A DNA stretch of 64,000 bases from an uncultured Pelagibacteraceae bacterium (lineage in GTDB: Bacteria; Pseudomonadota; Alphaproteobacteria; Pelagibacterales; Pelagibacteraceae), in assembly GCA_902564245.1 (NCBI GenBank), contig CACFAF010000003.1:1-64000 (forward strand). Direction: 5' to 3'. Shown one piece after another: positions 33,839 to 44,227 of the stretch (within the stretch, counting starts at the first letter, position 1; every line of letters begins with the position of its first letter). The notes beneath the pieces were generated by a model. That model made no database searches. It had not been told where the DNA came from and saw nothing but the letters and a program-made list of their open reading frames with translations. The position numbers and the translations under genes were made by a program.

Positions 33839-34471
33839 ATGTCTTTTAATAAAGATGGGATAATGGTTATATTATCGTCCCCATCTGGAGCAGGAAAAAC
33901 TACATTAGTTAAACTTTTAGCTAAAAATAAAAATTTTAATATATCAATATCCCACACAACTCGAAAACCAAGGATAGATGAAATTCCTGATCAGGACTAT
34001 TATTTTGTAAACGAAAAAAAATTTCAATCTCTAATTAAGAATGATGAGTTTTTAGAATATGCAAAGGTATTTAATAATTTTTATGGAACAACTAGAAGTC
34101 CAGTTATAGATAAATTAGAAAAAGGAGAAAACGTAGTATTTGATATTGATTGGCAGGGGGCAGATCAAATTAAAAATAAAAAATTAAATTATAAATTAAT
34201 TACATTTTTTGTTTTACCACCAAGTAAGAAAGTTCTATTTAGTCGACTGTCAAATAGAGATATGAAAGATAAGCTAATTGTAGAAGAAAGGATGAAAGAG
34301 TTCAGTAGAGATGTTTTACATTGGATAAATTATGACTATGTAGTTATAAATGATAATCTTGATGATTGTTATTTAAAGATCGGTAATTTAATTGATGCAG
34401 AGATTAATAATGGATCTAAAGATTATGATAAAGATTTTATCAGAAAACATGTTGACATTTTAACTTCGTAG
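33839..34471 (+). CDS. gmk: Guanylate kinase
   Basis: Phosphorylates GMP to GDP. The P-loop [11 protein letters not shown] is at about residues 13-23; the GMP-binding segment is [20 protein letters not shown], and [14 protein letters not shown] and [12 protein letters not shown] follow. 210 aa. It lies 9 bp after acpP and overlaps the convergent rsmA by 12 bp at the 3' ends. Confidence 0.95.
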   Translation: MSFNKDGIMVILSSPSGAGKTTLVKLLAKNKNFNISISHTTRKPRIDEIPDQDYYFVNEKKFQSLIKNDEFLEYAKVFNNFYGTTRSPVIDKLEKGENVVFDIDWQGADQIKNKKLNYKLITFFVLPPSKKVLFSRLSNRDMKDKLIVEERMKEFSRDVLHWINYDYVVINDNLDDCYLKIGNLIDAEINNGSKDYDKDFIRKHVDILTS

Positions 34472-35248
34472 AAATTCATACTCCCTTACAATTTTGTAAT
34501 ATATTTCAGGTTCTAAGTTTTGAGGTCTGAGATTTAAATCAATATTTAATTTTTTTGCAATTTTTTGAGGATCTTTAAATAATTGAGCAAATGGTTTTTT
34601 AATCATTTTTCTTCTTTGATTAAAAAAAATTCGAGTAACCATTTCAAGATTTTTTGCATTTTTTAAATCAAAAAAATTTTTCTTTGGAGAAAAAACTAAT
34701 AAAGAACTATCTACTTTAGGTTTTGGTATAAAACTTTTTGGTTTAATATCTATAATCTTTTTTATTTCTAATTTCCAATTAGATAAAATTGACAATCTTC
34801 CATAATCAGAAGTATTTGAGTAAGCAATTATCCGATTAGCGACTTCTTTTTGAAACATCAATACTAGCTTATCAAACCATATATATTTGTCTAAATTAGT
34901 TATCCATTTAGATAGAATTTCAGTAGAAATATTATATGGAAGGTTTCCAAAAACAGTTAATACTTCATTTGAAATTTTTTTTTCTGATATTCTTAATATA
35001 TCATCATTAATAATTTCAATTTGATCTTCAAATTTTTTTTTTAAAAGTAAAGATAATTCATTATCTTTTTCGATTACATAAATTTTTTTAGGATTTTTTT
35101 TGAGAATATATTCTGTTAAATTTCCTCTGCCAGGGCCTATTTCTAAAATATATTTATTATTTACTTCGACTGTATTTATAATTTTATTTAAAATATCTTG
35201 GTCTATTAAGAAATTTTGCCCTAAACTTTTTTTTGCTTTATACTTCAC
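34460..35248 (-). CDS. rsmA: 16S rRNA (A1518/A1519) dimethyltransferase
   Basis: Dimethylates two adjacent adenines in helix 45 of 16S rRNA late in 30S assembly (KsgA). [16 protein letters not shown] opens the protein, the SAM site is [16 protein letters not shown], and the catalytic [17 protein letters not shown] (NLPY) motif is intact. 262 aa. Last gene of the lptF-lptG-lptD-surA-pdxA-rsmA operon, overlapping pdxA by 4 bp. Confidence 0.96.
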   Translation of the reverse strand: MKYKAKKSLGQNFLIDQDILNKIINTVEVNNKYILEIGPGRGNLTEYILKKNPKKIYVIEKDNELSLLLKKKFEDQIEIINDDILRISEKKISNEVLTVFGNLPYNISTEILSKWITNLDKYIWFDKLVLMFQKEVANRIIAYSNTSDYGRLSILSNWKLEIKKIIDIKPKSFIPKPKVDSSLLVFSPKKNFFDLKNAKNLEMVTRIFFNQRRKMIKKPFAQLFKDPQKIAKKLNIDLNLRPQNLEPEIYYKIVREYEFLRS

Positions 35249-36213
35249 TTATTATTTAAAAATTTTAAGGATTCAATCAAGCTTTTAGGATCAGATAAAT
35301 TTTTACCTAACATTTGGACATTTGGACCATGATCAGGAGAAATTCTAATAAATGGCAATCCTAATGTAATATTTATTGCATTAAATCCAAATAAAGATTT
35401 CATAGGTGTTAAAACTTGATCATGATACATGCCAACCACTACATTAAAATTTTTATAATTTTCTTTCATAAATATCGTATCAGCAGCAAACGGACCCTTA
35501 ACATTATATCCTAAATTTATTAAAGATTTAATTGCTGGTTTAATAATTCTGTCTTCTTCACTAGACTTATAATTACTTTCACAATGTGGATTTAGGCCAG
35601 TTATTGCAATTTTTGGAATTTTATTAAATCTTTTTTTGTAGAATTTATTTATTAACTTTACTTGGTTGATAATTTTTTCTTTAGTTAAATATTTATGAAC
35701 ATTTTTTAAAGGTAAATGAGTTGTAATGGGACTAACAGATAAATTTTTATTATAGATCAACATAACTACTTTATTTTTTTTATTTGTTTTATCTGCTAGA
35801 TATTCTGTAATTCCAAAAAATTTTTGTTTTAAAAAATTTTTTTTAGATATTGGTCCATTAATTAAACCAGAAAACTTTTTTTCTCTTAATAATCTAAGAG
35901 CAAGATTAAATGAATTATTTATATAAGAATTTGAATTATTAGAAATTTTACCAAAAACATCTTTAAATTTGAAATCTACATTAATTAAATTTATATTTTT
36001 ATTATCTAGTTTATTAAAATTAATCTTGTCTTTATTAATTTCATTAATTTTGAAATTAAATTTTAATTTTTTCATCTGCTTTATTAACAATTTTTTTGAA
36101 ACTATTAATAAAATTGGATTTTTAGATCTAAATTTTTTTTTAGATTTAAATAAAATTTCTAAAAAAATACTAAATGGTTCCCCAGCAACTATGATTATTG
36201 GCTTATTTTTCAT
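35245..36213 (-). CDS. pdxA: 4-hydroxythreonine-4-phosphate dehydrogenase
   Basis: Oxidises 4-phosphohydroxythreonine in the DXP-dependent route to vitamin B6. Metal-binding histidines are in TTHLPLKNV, ITGLNPHCES and GMYHDQVLTP, with the substrate segment FIRISPDHG at the C-terminus. 322 aa. The N-terminal third is unusually Lys/Asn/Phe-rich and diverged, but it keeps the opening strand PIIIVAGEPFSI. It overlaps surA by 11 bp and rsmA by 4 bp. Confidence 0.92.
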   Translation of the reverse strand: MKNKPIIIVAGEPFSIFLEILFKSKKKFRSKNPILLIVSKKLLIKQMKKLKFNFKINEINKDKINFNKLDNKNINLINVDFKFKDVFGKISNNSNSYINNSFNLALRLLREKKFSGLINGPISKKNFLKQKFFGITEYLADKTNKKNKVVMLIYNKNLSVSPITTHLPLKNVHKYLTKEKIINQVKLINKFYKKRFNKIPKIAITGLNPHCESNYKSSEEDRIIKPAIKSLINLGYNVKGPFAADTIFMKENYKNFNVVVGMYHDQVLTPMKSLFGFNAINITLGLPFIRISPDHGPNVQMLGKNLSDPKSLIESLKFLNNK

Positions 36214-37153
36214 TTATTTTAATATTTTCTTTTAACTTTTTAAAATAAATTTTTGAAAATTGATTTAATTGTCTATTTTTTTCGTTAATTATATATTTAT
36301 CTAGTTCTTTATTAACATCTAGACTAATTTCAATTTGTTTAAAATCTTCAATTTTTAAAATCAATTGACCATTTGAAGTTGCTATTGGTTTGGCTATTTG
36401 GCCAATTTTTAAATTTTTCAATTTATTTCTTATTTTTTTATTTAATTGGAATTCTTTGACCCAACCAATTTCACCTCCATTTTTAGCAGTATCAGATATG
36501 CTATATAAATTTGCTGTGTTTTTAAAACCAATTGTATCAATGCTTTTCTTTATTTCTTCATATAAAGATTCTATTTCACTTGTATTTTTGGGCACAAATA
36601 ATATTTCGTATAAATGGTAAGATGCCTGCTTCTTTTTATTTGATAGATCTTTATCTAATTTTTTTCTTAATTTATCTCTATCTATATCAATCTGATTTCT
36701 ATATTTTAAAAAAATTAGTTCATTCCATTGAGTTTCTATTCTTAATTTTTTTTCTATAAAATCTTCAGAAAAGCTATTTTTTTTTAGAAAATTTTTTATA
36801 TCTCCCTTATCACTTAAATTCATTCTTAAATAAAATTGATTTATGATTCTTTCTAAATATTCTTCATTATCATTATTTGTTACAAGATTTTTTTTTATCT
36901 CTATTGATTTTATTTTTTCATTTATTAACGATTTTTTTGCTATTTGTAGAGCAGAGCCTTCATCTAGATAATTTAAATCATCATTTAAAATCTTTAAATA
37001 TCTCAATTCTTTTTTAACATCTATATTAGTAATAATTTGGTCATTTATTTTGTATAAAATTTTAACTTCTGCTGCATCTAAATTGGTAAATTTATAAGAA
37101 CTAAAAAAAAATAGTAAAAAAAAAAATAGATATTTGATTGTTTTTACTTTCAT
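36203..37153 (-). CDS. surA: SurA-like periplasmic peptidyl-prolyl isomerase/chaperone
   Basis: Predicted periplasmic chaperone for outer-membrane proteins. A signal peptide or anchor (KYLFFFLLFFFSSYKFTNLDAAE) is followed by a SurA N-domain (VLYKINDQIITNIDVKKELRYL) and one parvulin rotamase domain with AKNGGEIGWVKEFQLNKKI. SurA of E. coli has two parvulin domains; here there is one. 316 aa. It sits directly between lptD, a main SurA client, and pdxA, the conserved order. Confidence 0.87.
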   Translation of the reverse strand: MKVKTIKYLFFFLLFFFSSYKFTNLDAAEVKILYKINDQIITNIDVKKELRYLKILNDDLNYLDEGSALQIAKKSLINEKIKSIEIKKNLVTNNDNEEYLERIINQFYLRMNLSDKGDIKNFLKKNSFSEDFIEKKLRIETQWNELIFLKYRNQIDIDRDKLRKKLDKDLSNKKKQASYHLYEILFVPKNTSEIESLYEEIKKSIDTIGFKNTANLYSISDTAKNGGEIGWVKEFQLNKKIRNKLKNLKIGQIAKPIATSNGQLILKIEDFKQIEISLDVNKELDKYIINEKNRQLNQFSKIYFKKLKENIKINEK

Positions 37154-39537
37154 CTATTTATTCCAGGAAGGTTTGTTTGAGCAAATGGTATAATAGTTAT
37201 TGAGAAATAAATTTGTTCATTAGGCTGAAAATCTGTATCTTGATAATATTCTTTATTATACTCAACAGCTGCTGTTAAACAGTCATTTTTATATTCATAA
37301 ATTAAATTATAGAATTCTGTTAAATCAGTTTTTTTATTTTTTCTTGTACTAAATTTTAACTTTTTTTGATCACTAAAGCTATATGAAGTTTCATTTGTAA
37401 TATAACTTTCATTTCCTATAAAATTATTTTCTTCCAAGTATTCAAAAGATGTAGCAAAGTTATTAAGACTAAAATTTGTTTTAATTGAATCATAATTTGA
37501 TCTATCTAGATTATTGTCTATTGAAAAATTATAGTCAAAATTTATATGCTCATTAGGTATAATTTTAAAATTTCCAACTAAATCAGATGTTTTTCTTCCT
37601 ATTGAACTTTTAATAGGTAAATCATCATTGGCTTCATTTCTAAATACTGATGCCATATTCAATAATATAAAATCATTATTTTTTTTATCTTTTTTTTCAT
37701 ATTTTGCACCTAATGTAATAGAGTGACCGTTTTCGATTGTATCTGATCTGCCTAACCTATTAAATGAAAAGATATTATTTATGTCTATTCTTCTATCATC
37801 ATTTCTAATATCTTTTGAATTATTAGGACTAAATCTGTAAGAAAAAGTTGGAGTAAAATAATTGTTATAAGCCATTGTTTCTTTTTTTAATGGATAAGAG
37901 CTTTCCATTAGAAAAGATGTCAACAAATCATGATTCAAATCATTTTCATATCTAGAGGAATTTTTCCCTTTTATATTTGTATTTTTAAGTAAAAGACTAT
38001 AGTTATTTTTTATTCCAGTATTTGTATATTTTCCATTAGACTTATAAATGAAATCGTTTATAGAAACTGCTTCATAAATATTTGTATCAAATTGTTTTTG
38101 ATAGCCTGAGGAATTTATAACTAGCTGATCAAATTTGTTCGAATCTAATTCTACTATTTTATTTATATTAAATTCTGGATATACATATTCGTACTTATTA
38201 CTTGATGTTCTTTTATTTAAATCATTATAAACTTGAAAACTTGTGTCTATAGACAAATCTTCTCTACTAGCTTCAAATTTCAAATTCGAATTTAAAACTG
38301 AATCGTTAGTAATTAGTGGAGATTTTAGCTTATATGTTTTTAGATAAGTATCTTTAGAGGCATTTTGAAGATTTAATTCAAGACTACTGAATTCAAAAGC
38401 ACTAAGTCCTAAATTAACTGTTGAATTAGAGAAAAAGTGAGTTTTATTATCATTTTCTTTATGTGCAAAACTAAAATCGACCATATTTTTGGTCTCTTTT
38501 CCTACTTGGCGATATTCTAATTGATATAATTGTTCAGATGAATAAATTCTAGGAGTAAAAGTCATATCTTTATTGTCAGCTAAGACATGGTAATAAGGAA
38601 GATCAACTGAATTTCCAGTTTTTGAACTGTTAAGATATTTTGGAATAAGAAACCCAGATTGTCTTTTAACAGTAGGGTCTGGATGAAAAAATTTTGGAAA
38701 GTATAAAATTGGTATATCATAGAGTTTTAGCCATGCATTTTTATAATCAATAATTTTTTTTGATTTATTATGAGTGATTGTTTCTGCTGACATTTGCCAA
38801 GGAGGACATTTTTCAGTTTTTTTACAAGTTGTAAAAACACCCTTTGAAATCTTAGTTTCATTTTCTGTTGCATTAATTACGTTACCTTTCATTCTAGGAT
38901 TATTTGTTGGATTACCAAAAGTTGCATTATATAATTCCAAATTAAAATCTTTACCCGAAAATTTATTATCTCTTAAATTAACCATTAATTCTTTAAGATT
39001 AAGTTTGTTTTTCATATTATCGATATATGTAGCATCACTTCCTTTTAAAATCTTATTAGAATTATAAAGTTTAAATTTATTTAGTATGATTATATTTCCA
39101 AAGTTATCTTTTATTTTTGTTTTATAGCTAGAGTAAAATTCATTTTTATTTCTATCAAAAAATAAATTTTTTGAATCAATAATATAATTATTTTCTAGTA
39201 AAGCTGAAGAGGACCCTACTGTTGATATAATATTTTTTTTTCTATCAAAAAACATTTTTTCAGCATTTAATTTTAATTGATTTATGTTATCTGTAAATTC
39301 AATATTATTAGTAAGAGTAAGGAGTAGTTTTTTTTTATCATACTTAAATTTTTCTGCAGTTATTTCAATCTTGTCAATTTTATCAATAATTTTTATATCA
39401 TTTTCAGCTTGAATTAAATTTCCTTTATCAAGAATTTCTATATCTTTTGTCAAAAATTCTAGATTATCTGAATTCGCTTTATTAAAAAATATAATAAATA
39501 AAAGCAGTATATTTATATAAAAAATTTTATTTTTCAT
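37150..39537 (-). CDS. lptD: LPS-assembly protein LptD
   Basis: Outer-membrane beta-barrel that delivers lipopolysaccharide to the cell surface. Short signal peptide (residues 1-22), then an OstA/LptA-like N-domain with repeated short strands (ITAEKFKYDKKKLLLTLTNN), and the barrel with the conserved YFPKFFHPDPTVKRQSGFLIP segment at about residue 285. Cysteines at CKKTEKC and CLTAAVEY may correspond to the disulfides of the family. 795 aa. The gene overlaps lptG by 11 bp. Confidence 0.92.
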   Translation of the reverse strand: MKNKIFYINILLLFIIFFNKANSDNLEFLTKDIEILDKGNLIQAENDIKIIDKIDKIEITAEKFKYDKKKLLLTLTNNIEFTDNINQLKLNAEKMFFDRKKNIISTVGSSSALLENNYIIDSKNLFFDRNKNEFYSSYKTKIKDNFGNIIILNKFKLYNSNKILKGSDATYIDNMKNKLNLKELMVNLRDNKFSGKDFNLELYNATFGNPTNNPRMKGNVINATENETKISKGVFTTCKKTEKCPPWQMSAETITHNKSKKIIDYKNAWLKLYDIPILYFPKFFHPDPTVKRQSGFLIPKYLNSSKTGNSVDLPYYHVLADNKDMTFTPRIYSSEQLYQLEYRQVGKETKNMVDFSFAHKENDNKTHFFSNSTVNLGLSAFEFSSLELNLQNASKDTYLKTYKLKSPLITNDSVLNSNLKFEASREDLSIDTSFQVYNDLNKRTSSNKYEYVYPEFNINKIVELDSNKFDQLVINSSGYQKQFDTNIYEAVSINDFIYKSNGKYTNTGIKNNYSLLLKNTNIKGKNSSRYENDLNHDLLTSFLMESSYPLKKETMAYNNYFTPTFSYRFSPNNSKDIRNDDRRIDINNIFSFNRLGRSDTIENGHSITLGAKYEKKDKKNNDFILLNMASVFRNEANDDLPIKSSIGRKTSDLVGNFKIIPNEHINFDYNFSIDNNLDRSNYDSIKTNFSLNNFATSFEYLEENNFIGNESYITNETSYSFSDQKKLKFSTRKNKKTDLTEFYNLIYEYKNDCLTAAVEYNKEYYQDTDFQPNEQIYFSITIIPFAQTNLPGINR

Positions 39538-40606
39538 TTATCCTAACCAATCCAATACAACAGAAAAAAAATATAATTATTAGTGGTAACCAAACTGATA
39601 GTTCTATTGGCATATATTCATTTTCTCCTAAAGAAAATATAAAAAAATTAAAGTAATAAATAATTACTGATATTAGTATTCCCATAACTAAATTAAAAGT
39701 TATTGGATTATTATGTTTTATATTAAGCATTATTATCGATGCAAATAGACACATTATTGTGAGATACACAGGATACGAATAGAGTTTTTGGAAATGACCA
39801 TTTATTTCAGAGGTAGAATAGCCTAATTGCTCATACTCCTTTTTAAGTTTTTGAAGTTTAAAAAACGTAAGAGAAGAAAGATTTGAAAATAAACTTTTAA
39901 TTTTTTCAGAATTAAAATTTGTTCTGAAAATAAATTCATTTTTAACAGATTTATTATTATCTTTAGATATAGTTGCTTTTTTTAAATACCAATCATTATT
40001 CTCAATATTAGCTTCATTTGTATAAATATACCTAATAATATTAAAATTATTGTCAAATTGAGAAATTGAAACATCCATCAGTTTATTTTTTACAAGTTTC
40101 TTAGCATTAATTATATTTATTTTTTCTTTGAATTCATCTTTGATCCAAATTCCATTATTGGTTATTACTGCTAGATATTTATTATCTTTAGATTGACCAC
40201 TTTTTAAGTCAAAATATATATATTTGAACTTTGATGACAAATTATAAAATATAGTCACAATAAAAATTCCTAGTAGCAAAGAAGTAAAAGTAATTGTTTT
40301 AATAATTTTATAATTTGTAATACCAAAATTTTTAAATACATTTAGTTCATCTTTATCAAAAACCCTTATGAAAAAAAATTGAGTTGATATTAAAAAAATG
40401 AAAGGGAAAATTTCATATAAAATTGATGGTGTATTAAGAAAAGTTAAAATTATCGGAAAAATAATCTTTTTATCACTTTCTTTAAAATATGAAATTTCTT
40501 CAAATATATTTAATACAAATATTGCACTAAAGAAAACAAAAGTTATTAGCAATACAGTCTTCAGGTAATTTTTAATAATATATAATTGATAAATTCTAGG
40601 TGTCAT
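39527..40606 (-). CDS. lptG: LPS export ABC transporter permease LptG
   Basis: Inner-membrane subunit of the LptB2FG transporter that extracts lipopolysaccharide. YjgP/YjgQ fold: six hydrophobic segments, three before (residues 15-120) and three after a periplasmic beta domain. Typical features are IYQLYIIKNYLKTVLLI at the start, then LNTPSILYEIFPFIFLISTQFFF and FDKDELNVFKNFGIT, the coupling-helix region. 359 aa. Second gene of the operon, 2 bp after lptF. Confidence 0.9.
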   Translation of the reverse strand: MTPRIYQLYIIKNYLKTVLLITFVFFSAIFVLNIFEEISYFKESDKKIIFPIILTFLNTPSILYEIFPFIFLISTQFFFIRVFDKDELNVFKNFGITNYKIIKTITFTSLLLGIFIVTIFYNLSSKFKYIYFDLKSGQSKDNKYLAVITNNGIWIKDEFKEKINIINAKKLVKNKLMDVSISQFDNNFNIIRYIYTNEANIENNDWYLKKATISKDNNKSVKNEFIFRTNFNSEKIKSLFSNLSSLTFFKLQKLKKEYEQLGYSTSEINGHFQKLYSYPVYLTIMCLFASIIMLNIKHNNPITFNLVMGILISVIIYYFNFFIFSLGENEYMPIELSVWLPLIIIFFFCCIGLVRINEK

Positions 40607-40607
40607 T

Positions 40608-41726
40608 TTATTTAGCTATAGTTAGTTTCTTAAATATTAAAATATAATTAATTAAAAAAATTATTAATGGACTCAGTAAAAAGATTAAACTTGAAAGTTT
40701 ATTTATACCTGCATATTTCAGAGAAATTTCAGAAAAAATAATTATAGATAAAACGTATAAAAAAACTTTTATTCTAAATTTTGAATAATTTGAACTATCT
40801 TTTGATTTTAAGATTAAAATTGATGCAATTAAAGCAATCAATGGAATAAAAAAAGGAGCATAAAATCTTTTTATCAGTTCTTGATTTACACTTATTAAAG
40901 AATCTTTGTTACAAATTAAAAATTTTATTTCAACAAATTCGTTATTAGTTAATATTTTCTTTAAACATTTAAATAAAGACGTGGATTTTAATTCTTGTAT
41001 CTTAGGAAATGTCGTAGACTTAGTAGTGTATTTTGAAAGATTTAACTCTGTTTTTTCAAAACTATACTTCGTGATATTTTTATCATCAATATTAATTATC
41101 TCACCTTCATAAAGAATTAAAAAATTTAAATCATTTTTATTAACAATAGATCCTGACTTAGCATATATAATTTGTGCTTCATCGCCTGAGGTCGATTCTT
41201 TTAAGAAAATATTTTGTAATAAATTTTTTTCTTTTTTATTAACAAAAATTGTTAACCCTTCGACTGTATCAATAAATTTTTTTTCTTTAATTAAAGATGG
41301 AAAAAAATCTATATTTGAAGATCTAATAAATGATCTAGCTTTGTCCTGTGATTTTGGAACTATGTAGGTTGTAAGTAAAATTTGAAAAATTAAAAAAAAT
41401 AGAGAATATATGATTATAGTATTTATAAAGGTTTTTCTTGTAATGCCGTTAATCCAAAATATTATAAGTTCATTTTTATTTTCATATTTTGTTAAAGTAT
41501 AAAAGAGAGAAATAAAAAAAACAAAAGGCAAAACCCTAGAAAAAATTTTTGGAAAATTTAAAAGAGTAAAATACATATATATTTTGAAATTGTGCCCATC
41601 CTCTGTAACAAAATCTAGGAAGTTTACAGCTTGTATTATCCAAACAATTAGTGTTGACGTAATGGATATGATTAGAAAGAAATTAAGATTATCTAATAAA
41701 AATTTACTAAAGATTAATTTTTTCAT
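40608..41726 (-). CDS. lptF: LPS export ABC transporter permease LptF
   Basis: Partner of LptG in the inner-membrane LPS exporter. YjgP/YjgQ features: LNFPKIFSRVLPFVFFISLFYTLTKYENKNELIIFW (coupling-helix region) after the second helix and three C-terminal helices. I prefer the ATG at 41726 (MKKLIFSKFLLDN), where LptF proteins normally begin; the track start 13 codons upstream adds an unrelated acidic leader and reaches close to the divergent pepA. First gene of the lptF-to-rsmA operon. Confidence 0.88.
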   Translation of the reverse strand: MKKLIFSKFLLDNLNFFLIISITSTLIVWIIQAVNFLDFVTEDGHNFKIYMYFTLLNFPKIFSRVLPFVFFISLFYTLTKYENKNELIIFWINGITRKTFINTIIIYSLFFLIFQILLTTYIVPKSQDKARSFIRSSNIDFFPSLIKEKKFIDTVEGLTIFVNKKEKNLLQNIFLKESTSGDEAQIIYAKSGSIVNKNDLNFLILYEGEIINIDDKNITKYSFEKTELNLSKYTTKSTTFPKIQELKSTSLFKCLKKILTNNEFVEIKFLICNKDSLISVNQELIKRFYAPFFIPLIALIASILILKSKDSSNYSKFRIKVFLYVLSIIIFSEISLKYAGINKLSSLIFLLSPLIIFLINYILIFKKLTIAK

Positions 41727-41754
41727 TGAAATATAATAATTTTCTTCATATATA
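41726..41754 (+). promoter_or_regulatory. Candidate promoter for pepA
   Basis: TTGAAA (41726-41731), a 17-bp spacer and TATATA (41749-41754) lie 34 bp before the pepA ATG. The -35 box abuts the lptF start codon on the other strand. Just downstream is an 8-bp perfect palindrome ACACGTGT (41762-41769), around the expected transcript start. Confidence 0.45.
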
Positions 41755-41788
41755 CCATCGAACACGTGTAGAGTGTATTTAAAAATTT

Positions 41789-43252
41789 ATGACTATTAAA
41801 TTTACTTATAAAAATAAGGCTAAATCAAGCAATCTTGAGGCAATTGTTTTGTTTACTGATGAGAAGTTTCAAACAAAAAATTTAAAAAATTTCATATCAA
41901 AAAATGAAGCAAGTTATGTTGAAAAGACTTTAAAAAATAGGAAAATAAATAAAGAAAATATTATCTCTTTCAACTTAAACGAAAAAACTAGGATTATTTT
42001 GATATCTTTAAAAAAAGATCTTAAAGGAAATGGAGTAGAAAATTTAGGTGCCGAATTTTATAATTTTATAAAAAAAAATTTATTAAAAGAAATATCTATA
42101 TTTGCCGAAAGTGTAAAAACTAAACCAGGAAAAGATTTTATAGGACGGTTTTTACATGGATTAAAGTTGAAATCATATGAATTCAATATTTATAAATCAA
42201 AAAAAATAAAAAATATTACAACAATTTCTTTAATTGGGAGACTAAACAATATATTTGTAAAGAATAAATTAAAGTTTAAAGCTCTAGAAGATGGTACATT
42301 TTTCACTAGAGATCTTGTGTCAGAACCTGGAAATATTTTACATCCTGATGAGTATGCCAAAAGATTACTTAAATTAAAAAAATTTGGATTAAAAGTTACT
42401 GTTTATAATGAACAAAAATTAAAAAAATTAGGAATGAATGCTTTAGTAGGCGTAGGACAAGGAAGTATAAGAGGGTCCTATCTCGTCACTATTGAGTGGA
42501 ATGGAACAAAATCAAAATCAAAACCCTTAGGTTTTGTTGGAAAGGGTGTTTGTTTTGATACGGGGGGTATTTCTTTAAAACCTGCAAAATTTATGGAAGA
42601 TATGACATACGATATGGCAGGATCTGCTGTAGTTGTTGGATTAATGAAAAACTTTGCAATAAGAAAAGCAAAAATAAATGCCGTTGGGGTAGTAGGACTT
42701 GTTGAAAACATGCCTGGAGGAAATGCACAAAGACCTGGAGATATAGTTAAATCTTATAGCGGAAAAACTATAGAAGTTTTAAATACTGATGCAGAAGGAA
42801 GATTAGTTTTAGCAGATGCTTTAACTTTTACTGAAAAGAAATTTAAACCTCAATTTATGATTGACCTAGCCACATTAACTGGTGCAATAATTGTTTGCTT
42901 AGGATCTGAATATGCTGGACTTTTTTCAAATAATGATAAACTTTCAAAACAGATTTTTGATGCTGGAGAAAAAGTAGATGAAAAAGTGTGGAGATTACCT
43001 CTTCATAAAAACTATGATAAACTTATGGACTCTAAAACTGCTGATATGCAAAATATAAACTATGTAGGAGGAGCAGGTTCAACAACAGCAGCACAATTTT
43101 TGCAAAGATTCATAATTAATAAAACACCTTGGGCCCATCTAGACATAGCTGGGATGGCTTTCTCTAAATATGGAGGCGCTTTAAACCCGAGTGGAGCAAC
43201 AGGTTATGGTGTAAGGTTGTTAAATCAATTTGTGGAAGATAACTATGAATAA
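41789..43252 (+). CDS. pepA: Leucyl aminopeptidase (M17)
   Basis: Cytosolic di-metal aminopeptidase that trims N-terminal residues from peptides. The metal-binding catalytic domain is complete: VGKGVCFDTGGISLKPAKFM, MTYDMAGSAVVVGLM, and the M17 signature NTDAEGRLVLADAL, with ATLTGAIIVCLG following. The Lys-rich N-terminal domain (residues 1-165) is more divergent. 487 aa. The 3' end overlaps the track frame of ndk; with the chosen ndk ATG the overlap is 8 bp. Confidence 0.95.
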   Translation: MTIKFTYKNKAKSSNLEAIVLFTDEKFQTKNLKNFISKNEASYVEKTLKNRKINKENIISFNLNEKTRIILISLKKDLKGNGVENLGAEFYNFIKKNLLKEISIFAESVKTKPGKDFIGRFLHGLKLKSYEFNIYKSKKIKNITTISLIGRLNNIFVKNKLKFKALEDGTFFTRDLVSEPGNILHPDEYAKRLLKLKKFGLKVTVYNEQKLKKLGMNALVGVGQGSIRGSYLVTIEWNGTKSKSKPLGFVGKGVCFDTGGISLKPAKFMEDMTYDMAGSAVVVGLMKNFAIRKAKINAVGVVGLVENMPGGNAQRPGDIVKSYSGKTIEVLNTDAEGRLVLADALTFTEKKFKPQFMIDLATLTGAIIVCLGSEYAGLFSNNDKLSKQIFDAGEKVDEKVWRLPLHKNYDKLMDSKTADMQNINYVGGAGSTTAAQFLQRFIINKTPWAHLDIAGMAFSKYGGALNPSGATGYGVRLLNQFVEDNYE

Positions 43253-43655
43253 TTTAGAACAAACACTTTCAATTATAAAACCAGATGCAGTCGAGAGGAA
43301 TTTAGATAAAGAAATTAAAGAAATATTCATTAATAAAGGTTTTAAAATTGTAAAAGAAAAAAAAATTCAATTAGCAAAAAATGAAGCTGAACAATTCTAT
43401 AAAGTGCACGAAACTAAGCCATTTTACAATGAATTATGTGCTTATTTATCATCAGGCCCAATAGTAGTAATGATACTTGAAAAAGAGAGTGCTGTATTAG
43501 CAAATAGAGAGTTAATGGGCGCTACAAATCCAAAAGAAGCAAAAGAAGGAACAATTAGAAAAAAATTTGGATTATCAATCGATAAAAATTCTGTACATGG
43601 TTCCGACAGTGTTGATAATGCTAAAATAGAAATTGATTTTTTTTTTAAAGATTAA
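43245..43655 (+). CDS. ndk: Nucleoside diphosphate kinase
   Basis: Balances nucleoside triphosphate pools by moving phosphate from ATP to NDPs through a phosphohistidine. TLSIIKPDAVERNL opens the protein and the catalytic His is in NSVHGSDSVDNAKIEI. I start at the ATG at 43245 (MNNLEQTLSI), giving 136 aa; the track start is a non-conserved upstream extension. Shares a TTAA stop with convergent purN. Confidence 0.95.
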   Translation: MNNLEQTLSIIKPDAVERNLDKEIKEIFINKGFKIVKEKKIQLAKNEAEQFYKVHETKPFYNELCAYLSSGPIVVMILEKESAVLANRELMGATNPKEAKEGTIRKKFGLSIDKNSVHGSDSVDNAKIEIDFFFKD

Positions 43656-44227
43656 GTTAAAATTTTCATAATAGCGGCTGGATAAATTAAATGTTCCTTT
43701 TTAAGAACTTTTCTTGCCAACGAAATATGATTATCTTTTTCAGATATTTTAACCTTTTTTTGTAAAATTATTTTTCCAGAGTCGAGTTTTGATGTTACAT
43801 AATGAACAGTACATCCTGCAAATTTCTCACTTCTTTTTAAAGCTCTAATATGTGTATTTAAACCTTTGTATTTTGGAAGCAATGAGGGATGTATATTAAT
43901 TATTTTACCTTGAAATTTTTTGATAAAGTTTTTTGATAAAATTTTCATAAATCCCGCAAGACAAATTAAAGTGATTTTATTTTTTTTTAGAAATAACAAA
44001 TTATTTTTTTCATAAGTTTTTTTTGAAAAATTAAATATTTTTTTTTTTATTCTATATTGGTTTGCATATTTTAGACCCTTAGCTTGAGATTTATTTGAAA
44101 CAATCAAATCTATTGTAATAGGAGATTTTTTAGATTTAGAGAATTTTATTAAATTTTTTAAATTTGAACCTTTGCCAGATATAAAAACCGCAGTTTTTAC
44201 TTTTTTAAGACCAGTTAATTTTACCAT
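43652..44227 (-). CDS. purN: Phosphoribosylglycinamide formyltransferase
   Basis: Third step of purine synthesis, formylating GAR with 10-formyl-THF. Visible motifs: TAVFISGKGSNLKNLI (phosphate loop), ICLAGFMKIL, and the catalytic INIHPSLLPKYKGLNTHIRAL with GCTVHYVTSKLDSGKII. 191 aa, very Lys-rich. The start overlaps the end of purM by 23 bp, a purM-purN operon. Confidence 0.94.
   Translation of the reverse strand: MVKLTGLKKVKTAVFISGKGSNLKNLIKFSKSKKSPITIDLIVSNKSQAKGLKYANQYRIKKKIFNFSKKTYEKNNLLFLKKNKITLICLAGFMKILSKNFIKKFQGKIINIHPSLLPKYKGLNTHIRALKRSEKFAGCTVHYVTSKLDSGKIILQKKVKISEKDNHISLARKVLKKEHLIYPAAIMKILT

Noticed and set aside
38774-39067. 97-aa plus-strand ORF inside lptD
   Set aside because: Antisense shadow within a clearly coding gene.
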